From: Geminicoccus harenae
GTDB lineage: Bacteria; Pseudomonadota; Alphaproteobacteria; Geminicoccales; Geminicoccaceae
NCBI RefSeq assembly: GCF_019800005.1
Contig: NZ_JABGCL010000005.1
Span: forward strand, 186,001 to 250,000
Reading direction: 5' to 3'
Length of the DNA stretch: 64,000 nucleotides
Shown here: positions 24,842-32,952 of the stretch, one piece after another
How positions within the stretch are numbered: position 1 is the stretch's first letter
How the letters are laid out: each line of letters begins with the position of its first letter
The notes under the pieces: generated by a model
What the model saw: only the letters and a program-made list of their open reading frames with translations
Databases searched by the model: none
What the model was told of the DNA's origin: nothing
Program-made: the position numbers and the translations under genes

Positions 24842-25246
24842 ATGGCCCGCCTCCCCAACCGCACCGATTTCACTGTTCCCGTCGAAGGCATCGGCGCCTT
24901 CACCTTCGCCAAGCGCAGCTTGCGCGACGAGCTGGCGATCGGCTCGGAATACTCGCGCCTTACCGAGGGAGTGGATACTCCGACGCCCTGGCTCGAGGCG
25001 GTTGCCGGCTGGATCGCCGCGCTGAAGGTGCTCACGGTCGAAGCGCCCAAGGGCTGGAACATCGACGAACTGGACCCGCTCGACCCGGACACCTACGCGA
25101 AGCTGCGCAAGGTGCATGCTGCGCTCCGCGAAAAGGAGGGCTCCTTTCGCCGCCCTGGCAATGCAAGCGGCCAGGCGGACGGGCAGGGAGTGGGCCCGGA
25201 CAATGGAGTTCGCGTTCCGGCGCCGGTACAACCTGCCGCCGACTGA
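24842..25246 (+). CDS. Tail assembly chaperone, first product
   Basis: A 134-residue protein between tube and tape measure, with AGGAA upstream. The first 100 residues (FTVPVEGIGAFTFAKRSLRDE, then WLEAVAGWIAALKVLTVEAP) are compact; the tail after residue 100 is Gly/Pro/Ala-rich and looks unstructured. Gene order is that of the gpG/gpGT chaperone pair that coats the tape measure during tail assembly. The overlapping frame at 25116-25463 probably supplies the second part by frameshift. Confidence 0.75.
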   Translation: MARLPNRTDFTVPVEGIGAFTFAKRSLRDELAIGSEYSRLTEGVDTPTPWLEAVAGWIAALKVLTVEAPKGWNIDELDPLDPDTYAKLRKVHAALREKEGSFRRPGNASGQADGQGVGPDNGVRVPAPVQPAAD

Positions 25247-25463
25247 TCCGCGTTTCCTCGACGCCACGCGCGAAGAAATCGCTGCTGATTTTTGGGCGCA
25301 CCATTACGCCGAAAGCAACGTGACGGAAGAATTCGAGGATACCGAGTTCGATGCCGACGAGATCACTGCGCAATGGGCCAAAGAAGATGCAGCCGCTAAC
25401 CGGGCAGGTGATCCTGACGACGAATTCGAAACGGTGATCGACACCACCAAGGGCATTTCATGA
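25116..25463 (+). CDS. Tail assembly chaperone, second frame (probable frameshift extension)
   Basis: A frame in +1 relation to the previous gene, open through the overlap 25116-25246 and ending at 25463. The protein sequence in the overlap (ALAMQAARRTGREW) flows well into the conserved-looking MEFAFRRRYNLPPTDPRFLD and DFWAHHYAESN. The frame therefore probably continues the chaperone as a -2 or +1 frameshift product, as in Mu-like and lambda-like tails. TCCTTTCGCC near 25142-25151 is a candidate +1 slip site (TTT to TTC). An independent start at the ATG 25203 is the alternative. Its stop overlaps the tape measure start. Confidence 0.6.
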   Translation: MLRSAKRRAPFAALAMQAARRTGREWARTMEFAFRRRYNLPPTDPRFLDATREEIAADFWAHHYAESNVTEEFEDTEFDADEITAQWAKEDAAANRAGDPDDEFETVIDTTKGIS

Positions 25464-28369
25464 GCATCAAGATCCCGGTCGAAGCCAAGTTCGACACCGG
25501 CGACGTCTCCCAGGCCACCGCGAAGCTGGTTCAGCAGATCAATGCGGTGGGCAAGGCCGTCGCCGAGGCCAACAAGGTCAAGTACAGTCCGATCAGCAAG
25601 GCTTCGATCGACGATCTGAAAAAGATGCAGGCTCAGTACGAGAACCTGCAGAAGATTTCGGGTGCCTTCAACTCGAAGCTCAAAGCCACCGGCCAAAAGG
25701 GTCAGGACTTCTTCAGCCTGGACTGGTCGAAGATGTACGCCGACCCTGCCGTGCGCGCCCGCGCGATGCGGCAGCACTTCGAGTACGTCACCGGGCGCAC
25801 CTTCACCGGGGCGACGCCGCCTGCGCAACCGCCTGTCCCGCCTGGCACGCCGCCCGCGCCGCCGCCACCGCCGGGCCATCCGCCCGGCCCCGGCTCGTCT
25901 CGGGTGATCGGCCGGCAGATCCTGGCGTCGGGCCTCAATGCCGCCGGTCCGGTCGGCGGCGTCACCAACACCGCGATCGGCATGGGGATGTCGGGCGGCG
26001 TTATCTCCGGCTTGGCCGGCCTGGCGGGCGGCCTGGTGGCGCTCGCCGTCGGCAAGGCCGTGGGCGGGGTCCGCGACAAGATCGGCGACGCCGAGCAGGA
26101 GGCCATCCGCTACGACACGCTCAAGCGCACGCTGGGCGACGTGAACGTCGGCTTCAACCTGCTGCGCGACAGCCTGCGCACGGCCTCCAAGGAGCTCGAC
26201 GTCACCTTCGAGGAAGGCCAGCGCCTGGGACTGGAGTTCGCCAAGGCGGCGGGACAGCGGCCGGGCGACGCCGATTCGCTCGCCGAGGACGTGCTCGTCA
26301 ACGCCGGGTTCGCGCGCGCCTTCGGCCTCGATCCGTCGCAGAGCAACAACTTCTTCGGCCAGATGCGGGAGATGGGCGTCACCCGCAACGCCAACGATTC
26401 GCGTGCGCTGGCACTGATGATCGGCGAGGCGATCGACAAGTCGGGCACCTTCGCCAAGGCCGACGAGGTGCTGGCGGCGATCGCCAACTTCACCCAGCAG
26501 CAGACCCGCCTGGGGCTTACCGCCGCCAACGCCAGCGGCTACTCGTCGATGCTCACCGGCCTGATGGGCAGCGGCATCCCGGGTCTGGACCCGCAGGGCG
26601 CAGCCATGATGCTTGGCCGCGTCAATGCCTCTATCCAGGCGGGCGGCGCCGCCGGCGAGGCCGGCCAGAACTTCACCTATGCGGCGCTCGGCCGCCGGCT
26701 GGGCCTGGACCCCATCCAGACGCGGCTGCTGCAAGAGCAGGGCGCGTTCGGCACCGGCGCCGACACCTTCAAGAGCGGCGGGGTCTACGACCGGTACCGG
26801 TCGATGTTCGGCGGCTCGTCGCCGGGCACGGCGTCCGGCTCGGCCGCAACCAACCTCCAGATGCTGATGGACAAGTTCAAGGAGGTCTATGCCGGCCGCC
26901 CTGAACTGATGGCCAGCGCCATGAGCAACTATTTCGGCATCAACACCTCGCAGGCGATGGCCCTGGCTACGACCTCGCCCGCCGACCTTGGCGGCGTCAT
27001 GGGTCGCCTGGGGCGCCAGGGCGTCGATCTCAGCAAGGTCAACGCCAAAGGCATCTCGACCCTGGCGCGCATCAACTCCGGCGACCGCTCGACGCTCGAC
27101 GAGGTTGCGGGCGGCCTGTTCAACCGGATCGGCAGCGACGCGCTGTCGGACAAGGATGCCCGCCGGCTGCGCGACGCGATGGCCAGCGGCAACGAAGAAC
27201 AGATGCGCGACGTCCTGTCGGAGCTCGTGGCAACGCGCGACCAGGAGAAGACTGAGGGCTCGGAGACCCGCCGCACCATCGTAGGCGTGCAGAACGAGCT
27301 GCAGGAACTGGCCGCCAAGATGATCCCGCTCATGAACGACATGCGCGCGGGCATCCTGCTGATGGCTGGCGGCAAGGACAAGCTCGGGCCCATGGGCATC
27401 CGCCTGGCGGTGGCGGAGAACGAGGCGAACGAGCGCAAAGCGGCGGTCGACGCCGGCTTTGCCCAGCGGATCAAGGCCGCCCAGGACGAGGCCAAGCTCG
27501 CCAAGGCGGAATCGGAGCGGCTGCGCCAGGAGCAGATGGACCTGGCCAAGACCGGACAGTGGGCGGGCAAGCCGCTGGAGGAACGACAGGCGCATGCCGC
27601 CGAGGTCGAACGCCTCCAGCAGGTCGAGGCCGACGCGACCGCGCGCGCCCAGGGGCTCCAGAAGGAGCGCGAGGCGGCCAGCAAGGGCGCCGACCAGGCC
27701 CTGCAGGTTGAGCGGGCCAAGATCCGCGCCGAGTTCGGCAAGACGCCAGGCGCCAGCAGCGGGCCCGTCAGCGGCACGATGAAGGATGCCGTGCAGGAGC
27801 TCGAGCGCCTGGGCTGGTCCCGCGAGCAGGCCATCGGGATCGTGGCCAATCTCCAGGCCGAGAGCGGCATGCGCACGGACGCCGTGGGCGACGACGGCAA
27901 GGCGCACGGGGTCGCGCAATGGCATCCGGACCGCCAGGCCAAGTTCAAGGAGCTGTTCGGCATCGACGTGAAGGATGCCACGCTCAAGCAGCAGTTGGCA
28001 TTCGTAGATTGGGAGCTGCGCAACACCGAGAAGGCCGCCGGCAACAAGCTGAAGAACGCGACGTCGGTGGAGGAAGCCTCGACCATCGTGCAGCGGGAGT
28101 ACGAGCGCCCCGCCCAGAAAGACGACGCCTACAACAAGGCGAAACGTGAGGCGATCGCCCGGGACCTCTACGCGAGCATGCAGGACAGCCACAGCACGCC
28201 CCTGCCTGCTGGCGTGCCTGCCAACAGCGGTAGCGCCGGCAGCAGCACGCTCAACGTGCACGTCATCGGCACCATCAACAACACCGAGGGCAAGCCCGTC
28301 GGCACCGTCCAGCCCATGACGGTCGCCACCCGGACTGGCGCGCCCACCCCGTCCGGAGCCGTGCGATGA
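25460..28369 (+). CDS. Tail tape measure protein with C-terminal tail lysozyme domain
   Basis: A 969-residue protein, the longest in the tail cluster. The N-terminal part is helical; residues about 115-150 are a Pro/Gly-rich linker; residues 165-200 are hydrophobic (GMGMSGGVISGLAGLAGGLVALAVG) and could insert in membrane on ejection. The C-terminal part (about 773-900) reads DAVQELERLGWSREQAIGIV, then NLQAESGM and HGVAQWHPDRQ, the pattern of phage tail lysozymes, with the Glu near residue 800 as likely catalytic residue. It fixes tail length and cuts peptidoglycan during DNA entry. The start overlaps the chaperone stop (ATGA). Confidence 0.9.
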   Translation: MSIKIPVEAKFDTGDVSQATAKLVQQINAVGKAVAEANKVKYSPISKASIDDLKKMQAQYENLQKISGAFNSKLKATGQKGQDFFSLDWSKMYADPAVRARAMRQHFEYVTGRTFTGATPPAQPPVPPGTPPAPPPPPGHPPGPGSSRVIGRQILASGLNAAGPVGGVTNTAIGMGMSGGVISGLAGLAGGLVALAVGKAVGGVRDKIGDAEQEAIRYDTLKRTLGDVNVGFNLLRDSLRTASKELDVTFEEGQRLGLEFAKAAGQRPGDADSLAEDVLVNAGFARAFGLDPSQSNNFFGQMREMGVTRNANDSRALALMIGEAIDKSGTFAKADEVLAAIANFTQQQTRLGLTAANASGYSSMLTGLMGSGIPGLDPQGAAMMLGRVNASIQAGGAAGEAGQNFTYAALGRRLGLDPIQTRLLQEQGAFGTGADTFKSGGVYDRYRSMFGGSSPGTASGSAATNLQMLMDKFKEVYAGRPELMASAMSNYFGINTSQAMALATTSPADLGGVMGRLGRQGVDLSKVNAKGISTLARINSGDRSTLDEVAGGLFNRIGSDALSDKDARRLRDAMASGNEEQMRDVLSELVATRDQEKTEGSETRRTIVGVQNELQELAAKMIPLMNDMRAGILLMAGGKDKLGPMGIRLAVAENEANERKAAVDAGFAQRIKAAQDEAKLAKAESERLRQEQMDLAKTGQWAGKPLEERQAHAAEVERLQQVEADATARAQGLQKEREAASKGADQALQVERAKIRAEFGKTPGASSGPVSGTMKDAVQELERLGWSREQAIGIVANLQAESGMRTDAVGDDGKAHGVAQWHPDRQAKFKELFGIDVKDATLKQQLAFVDWELRNTEKAAGNKLKNATSVEEASTIVQREYERPAQKDDAYNKAKREAIARDLYASMQDSHSTPLPAGVPANSGSAGSSTLNVHVIGTINNTEGKPVGTVQPMTVATRTGAPTPSGAVR

Positions 28370-29895
28370 GCCCGACCGTCAAAGTCTACCAGCCCGGGGT
28401 CCGGGTGACCCTGTTCAAGACCGTGCGGCGGGCCTTCCTCGACGGCACCAACCCCGTCTCGATGCGCTTTAGTGACCAGGACGAGGTGATCGACCTCACG
28501 CCCTTCCTGGGCGAGGGCAGCGGCGTGCGCACCTCCAAGTCGGTGCGCGAGCCCGCCGGCGGCTTCTCGCTCACCTTCGCCGACAAGCCGGTGAAGGGCA
28601 CCAGTTCCTTCGAATCGCTGTTCGGCATCATTGAGCCCATGGACCTGATCGAGATCAGGATGCGCCACGACCCGCCCGATCTGATCGGCAACGTGATCGG
28701 CGCCGGAGGCAGCGACGAGGACCCGACCCGGCCCACCATCGTGATGCGCGGCTTTGTGTCGGAGGTCGTGCGCGACGAGATCATGTCGGCGGACGGCAAG
28801 CCCACGCGCGCGATCGTGGTGAACGGCCAGGACTACGGCAAGATTTGGCAGCAGCTCCAGATCCGGCTGCTGCCGGGCTACGTGATCGGCGAGGACCTGC
28901 TGTCCAGCTTCCGCCTGTTCGAGCGGTTCGGCGTGGGCTTCAAGACGGTCATGCCGGCAAACGAGTTCATCGCCGAGGTGATCGACAAGATCATCAACCC
29001 CTACCTGGCGGGCTTCATCCCCGAGGACGCGCTGCTGCCGCGCGCGGTGATCCCCGACATCCAGGTGACCCATGGCGTCACCAGCATCGCTGGCATCCAG
29101 AGCCAGCAGGGCACGGTCTACGAGCTCATGCGGATGTTCACCGACGTCGGCGCGTGGAACGAGTTGTATCTTGAGGATCGCGAAGACGGTGTGCACTGCG
29201 TGTTCCGGCCGAACCCGGCCAAGGACATGGACGGCGAGCTGATCTACAACAAGGTCCACAACGAGGACTGGTCGGTTCCCGAACAAATCATTGTGCCGGC
29301 CAAGGACATCGTGCAATCGCGCCTGTCGCGCTCGGATGCGAACGTCGCCAACTATTATTGGGTCAGGGCGCCACGCTTTGAGCTGGTCAGCGACATCGAC
29401 GCGCGCCTGTTCGCGATCCAGGGCAACGACCGCGACAACGTCCTGCTCGAGAACTACCAGAACAGCGCCGTGAGTCTGTACGGGCTGCGCATGATGGACA
29501 CCCAGACCGAGATGGGTGGCGATGCGGTGACGACCTTCAACAGCGGCCAGGACAAGCAAGACCAGCAGAAGCGCAACAACGACATGACCGACTGGATCGG
29601 CCTGCGCCGCCGTGCCCTGGTTGAGCAGAATAAGGACAACGTGCTGCTCGAACGCGGCATGCTGCGCGTGCGCGGCAACGAGAACATCCGCGCCGGGTCG
29701 TACATCATGACCGATCGCGGCGGCATGATGGCAGAATACTATGTGGCCCAGGTGGACCACGAGTACATCCCGTTTCAGGGCTTCTTCTCAACTTTGACGG
29801 TCGATCGCGGCATGGGCTTTGTCGAGCGCGTCCGCCGCGAGGGCGGGGCATCCAGCCCGTATCTGGCCGAACTCTATGGTGGCATGGGTGGATAA
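28366..29895 (+). CDS. Baseplate hub protein
   Basis: A 509-residue protein coupled by overlap to the tape measure. It sits between tape measure and the spike, as hub proteins (gp27/gpD/XkdQ type) do. Visible features include an N-terminal beta-barrel-like part (GFSLTFADKPVKGTSSFESL, then PMDLIEIRM and IVMRGFVSEVVRDE) and a C-terminal barrel (GSYIMTDRGGMMAEYYVAQV). The hub forms the trimeric base on which the spike is mounted. Confidence 0.75.
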   Translation: MSPTVKVYQPGVRVTLFKTVRRAFLDGTNPVSMRFSDQDEVIDLTPFLGEGSGVRTSKSVREPAGGFSLTFADKPVKGTSSFESLFGIIEPMDLIEIRMRHDPPDLIGNVIGAGGSDEDPTRPTIVMRGFVSEVVRDEIMSADGKPTRAIVVNGQDYGKIWQQLQIRLLPGYVIGEDLLSSFRLFERFGVGFKTVMPANEFIAEVIDKIINPYLAGFIPEDALLPRAVIPDIQVTHGVTSIAGIQSQQGTVYELMRMFTDVGAWNELYLEDREDGVHCVFRPNPAKDMDGELIYNKVHNEDWSVPEQIIVPAKDIVQSRLSRSDANVANYYWVRAPRFELVSDIDARLFAIQGNDRDNVLLENYQNSAVSLYGLRMMDTQTEMGGDAVTTFNSGQDKQDQQKRNNDMTDWIGLRRRALVEQNKDNVLLERGMLRVRGNENIRAGSYIMTDRGGMMAEYYVAQVDHEYIPFQGFFSTLTVDRGMGFVERVRREGGASSPYLAELYGGMGG

Positions 29896-30757
29896 CGGAC
29901 CTCTGCGCTGGGGCCGCGTCGCGGCCATTCATCCCGAGGACTACTCGGTCGATCTGGTCATGACCGATGACGGCGCGCATCTGGCGGGCGTGCAGGTGCT
30001 GGCGCCCATGGCGGCGACCAATGCCGGGTCCAACGACCTGTCGCCGGTGGCGACGCCGCGCAGCGGCAACAAGTGGGACCTGCGCCGGCCGACCGACCAG
30101 GATGTGTTGGCCGCCGTGCTGTTCTACGGGCGCTACCCGGTGGTGATCGGGTTCCGCTTCCCGCAGATTTGCCAGATGCTGTTCAAGGAGCTGGGCCGCC
30201 GGGTCAACCGGCACACCTCCGACGTCTATTCGACCACGGACGCCAAGGGCAACACCGAGTGGTCCCACCCGAGCGGAACCTACCTGCGCATCGCGGAAAG
30301 CCCGGACCACGAGGATCTGACCGGCAAGGACGTCGACGGCAACTGGAAGATCACCAAGAACACGGCCACTGCGCCGCACGTCCAGCTCGTCGTGGCGAAT
30401 GCCGGCAGCCCGGTGGCGACCTTGCACATCGACCCGAGCGGCAACGTCACGGTCGAGCACGACGGCAACTTCCTGCACAAGGTCGGCGGCACCTACACGA
30501 TGGAATCGGCCGGTGCTGCCACGATCAAGGCGCCCAGCGTCACCAATGACACGCCGCAGACCACGATGACCGGCAACCAGTCGGTGACCGGCGTCATGAA
30601 CGTCGACGGTGAGGGCGGGTCCGGCGGCGCCACCTCCACGATCAAGGGCTCGATCCTGGTCGTCGGTGGCGATGTGCAGGCCGACGACATCTCGCTCAAG
30701 GGCCACGGCCACACCGAGAACGATGCGGGCGGCCGGACCTCGGACGCGGTGCCCTAA
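29876..30757 (+). CDS. Baseplate spike protein, gpV-like
   Basis: A 293-residue protein. The N-terminal OB-fold is suggested by RWGRVAAIHPEDYSVDLVM; the middle (IAESPDHEDLTG to TVEHDGNFL) resembles the triple-stranded beta-helix of phage spikes. The C-terminus has GHGHTEN, an HxH pair as in the iron-binding spike tips of P2 gpV-like proteins. It punctures the outer membrane on sheath contraction. The start ATG at 29876 lies within the end of the hub gene (20-nt overlap). Confidence 0.8.
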   Translation: MVAWVDNGPLRWGRVAAIHPEDYSVDLVMTDDGAHLAGVQVLAPMAATNAGSNDLSPVATPRSGNKWDLRRPTDQDVLAAVLFYGRYPVVIGFRFPQICQMLFKELGRRVNRHTSDVYSTTDAKGNTEWSHPSGTYLRIAESPDHEDLTGKDVDGNWKITKNTATAPHVQLVVANAGSPVATLHIDPSGNVTVEHDGNFLHKVGGTYTMESAGAATIKAPSVTNDTPQTTMTGNQSVTGVMNVDGEGGSGGATSTIKGSILVVGGDVQADDISLKGHGHTENDAGGRTSDAVP

Positions 30758-31080
30758 CGGTCGGTGGTGCGCATCCGGCGCAGCACGGCGAGGCAGTGCT
30801 CCTTGCCCTGGATCAGGACCCGGGGCGGGTAGCGCTCGGCCCGGTCCATGAACAAGGCGACCCGGTCCGAGGCGTAGTCCACGTACAGGGTCTGGCCGGT
30901 ATACTGCGGGATCATCCGCGACAGCTCCTGGGGCGAGGATATGCCCTGGAAGATGTCCCGCATGGGCATGCAGATGATTTCGGTATCCGAGGCCAACTGC
31001 CACTCATCGTCGGCGGCGTCTCCGGCGTGGGCGGAGGTCACCATCAGGGCGGCTGCCATTGCCAACAGAACGTGTTTCAT
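30754..31080 (-). CDS. Small exported protein, accessory gene on the minus strand
   Basis: A 108-residue protein with a signal peptide MKHVLLAMAAALMVTSAHA cleaved before GDAAD. The mature part has two cysteines (EIICMP and KEHCLAV) that may form a disulfide. It runs against the baseplate genes and its own promoter (TTGCTC, 17 nt, TAGAAT) lies upstream, so it is likely a moron expressed in the lysogen. I do not recognise the family. Confidence 0.75.
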   Translation of the reverse strand: MKHVLLAMAAALMVTSAHAGDAADDEWQLASDTEIICMPMRDIFQGISSPQELSRMIPQYTGQTLYVDYASDRVALFMDRAERYPPRVLIQGKEHCLAVLRRMRTTDR

Positions 31081-31101
31081 GGTCGCGTCTGAAAATGGGT
31101 T

Positions 31102-31140
31102 GGAGTCCCGATTCTACAGCTCTACTCAATTTCGAGCAAT
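31102..31140 (-). promoter_or_regulatory. Sigma70-like promoter of the exported protein gene
   Basis: On the minus strand TTGCTC, a 17-nt spacer and TAGAAT give a good -35/-10 pair. The -35 part belongs to the TTGCTC/TTGA element also seen at 1923 and 4052. Confidence 0.65.
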
Positions 31141-31152
31141 ATTAGATTTTCC

Positions 31153-31174
31153 GTCGTGACGGCACACTCTGCGC
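31153..31174 (+). promoter_or_regulatory. Phage late promoter motif (baseplate operon)
   Basis: GTCGTGAC at 31153-31160, GG, CACACT at 31163-31168; the ATG at 31175 is 22 nt from the first G and lacks a ribosome binding site. Confidence 0.7.
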
Positions 31175-32335
31175 ATGAACTTCTCCACGCCCGCCAGTCA
31201 GAAGGCTGCTGAGCGCCCGATCAGCTTCGTGCTGAACGACCAAGCGTCGGGCGACGCGCCCGTGAGCGTCGATCTGGTCATCCGGCCGGAAGACCTCACG
31301 CGCACCGACACGTCGCGCATGAACGTTCAGCAGACCCTGGGCGGTGCCTGGGCCGACAACTTCGGCCCGGGCGTGCCCATCGTGAACATCTCCGGCAGCA
31401 CCGGCTGGCGCGGGCAGGGGTTTGCCGGCGCCGACGGCGAGACCCGCTTCCGCCAGTTGTTCGACCAAGTGTTCACGCAGTGGCACGAGCGCCGCGAAGA
31501 CGCCGTGCTCCAGGGGCGCGACCCAGACCTGGTGCAGCTCATCTTCAGCGACACGCTCGATCAGTTCAGCGGCGTGGTGGCGCCGACGTCGTTCGTGCTG
31601 CGCCGCTCGAAGGCCAGCCCGCTGCTGTGCCGCTACCAGATTTCCATGGCGATCCTCGACCAGAACGTCGATCAGCAGGCCGGCCTGAACCTGTCCTCCG
31701 GCCCGCTCGGCGGCAGCCTGACCGAAAAGCTTGGCATCGCCAGCATCATCGATTCGGTCAAGAAGATCACCGCCTTCATCAACGAGGTGAACCAGTTCGT
31801 CCAGAACACGCTGGTAGCTCCGGTCAGGGCCTTCCTGCAGTTCACCCAGCAGCTCTACAGCGCGGTGCGCGGCACCATCTCGGCCATCGACAATCTCGCC
31901 GGCAGCTTCATCAGCATCGCGCAGTATGTCGCCCAGGCCGGCGTGAACATATTCCGCACCCTGGCGGCGGTGGCCAGTATTCCCGGCCAGATCAAGACCC
32001 GGTTGCAGCAGATCGCGGGCGCCTACTCGAACATCTTCTGCGTGTTCAAGAACGCGCTGCGCAAGAAAATCTTCTACCCCGACTACACGCCCATGTTCGG
32101 CGCCTCGAACTGCTCGTCGACGGCTGGCGGCCGCCCGATCAGCACGATCTCCGGCGAGAACCCCTTCTACAAGGCGGTGCCCACCGGCGGCCCGGGCCCG
32201 GTCACCATCACGCAAAGCTCCAACATGGCGCTGCGCACCCTGGCGGCCAATGATCCGGTCCTGCAGCCGATGTCCACGGACCAGCTCGGCAGCACCATCC
32301 AGGCAGCCACCGACGGCATGGCGATCGCGGCATGA
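31175..32335 (+). CDS. Baseplate protein
   Basis: A 386-residue protein opening the baseplate operon. Residues 30-130 (VDLVIRPEDLTRTDTSRMNV, ISGSTGWRGQGFAG, then LIFSDTLDQFSGVVAP) fit a baseplate protein found before LysM/gp53 genes in many myophages. The second half is mostly helical (VNQFVQNTLVAPVRAFLQF). It overlaps the next gene (ATGA). The likely role is tube-baseplate attachment; the family name is uncertain. Confidence 0.65.
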   Translation: MNFSTPASQKAAERPISFVLNDQASGDAPVSVDLVIRPEDLTRTDTSRMNVQQTLGGAWADNFGPGVPIVNISGSTGWRGQGFAGADGETRFRQLFDQVFTQWHERREDAVLQGRDPDLVQLIFSDTLDQFSGVVAPTSFVLRRSKASPLLCRYQISMAILDQNVDQQAGLNLSSGPLGGSLTEKLGIASIIDSVKKITAFINEVNQFVQNTLVAPVRAFLQFTQQLYSAVRGTISAIDNLAGSFISIAQYVAQAGVNIFRTLAAVASIPGQIKTRLQQIAGAYSNIFCVFKNALRKKIFYPDYTPMFGASNCSSTAGGRPISTISGENPFYKAVPTGGPGPVTITQSSNMALRTLAANDPVLQPMSTDQLGSTIQAATDGMAIAA

Positions 32336-32952
32336 GCACTCAATTCGACCGCGAACTCTACGGCTATCGCTACGTCGAGGTCCGGCGTGGCGACAGCCTC
32401 CAGAAGATCGCCGCCCGCGAGCTGGGCGACGCCGGCCGCTGGTACGAGCTGATCGCGATCAACGACCTGCTGCCGCCGTTCGTCAGCGACACGCCTGCGG
32501 GCCCGCGCGTGGCCGTGGCCGGCCAGGCCATCATGGTCCCGGCGCCGACGCGGCCGGAGGTGGTCAACACCAATCCCGACCAGGTCTTCGAAGCGGACAT
32601 GACGCTGAACCGTGGCCGCCTCGAGGTGGAGGACGGCGACTTCAAGGTGGTCACCGGTCGTTCGAACCTGCGCCAGGCGCTCAAGCACCGCGTCGACACG
32701 GCGCGCGGCGAGCTGCTCTACCACCAGGACTACGGCTCCTTGGTCAAGCGCATGCTGGGGGCCGTGAACGGGCCCACCAAGGCGCTGCTGTGCGCCCAAT
32801 ACGCCCGCGCCGCCGTGGCCGCTGACCCGCGTATCGCGCGGATCCGCAGCGCCGTGGCGGACACCTCTGGCGACACCACCCGAATCACCGTCGTGGCCGA
32901 GCCGATCTCCGGCAATGCGGTCGAAGTATCGACCACGGCACAAGGATCATAG
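32332..32952 (+). CDS. Baseplate protein: LysM domain fused to gp25-like domain
   Basis: A 206-residue protein. Residues about 10-75 form a LysM domain (YRYVEVRRGDSLQKIAARE, then RWYELIAIND and PAPTR), as in gp53-type wedge proteins. Residues 85-190 resemble the gpW/gp25 wedge domain (RQALKHRVDTARGELLYHQD and YGSLVKRMLG). Gp25-like proteins initiate sheath polymerisation at the baseplate. Both functions are usually on separate proteins. The start overlaps the preceding stop. Confidence 0.75.
   Translation: MSTQFDRELYGYRYVEVRRGDSLQKIAARELGDAGRWYELIAINDLLPPFVSDTPAGPRVAVAGQAIMVPAPTRPEVVNTNPDQVFEADMTLNRGRLEVEDGDFKVVTGRSNLRQALKHRVDTARGELLYHQDYGSLVKRMLGAVNGPTKALLCAQYARAAVAADPRIARIRSAVADTSGDTTRITVVAEPISGNAVEVSTTAQGS

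Noticed and set aside
25304..28261. 985-codon minus-strand frame opposite the tape measure gene
   Set aside because: The composition is that of a shadow frame, and the plus strand encodes a clear tape measure protein with lysozyme domain.
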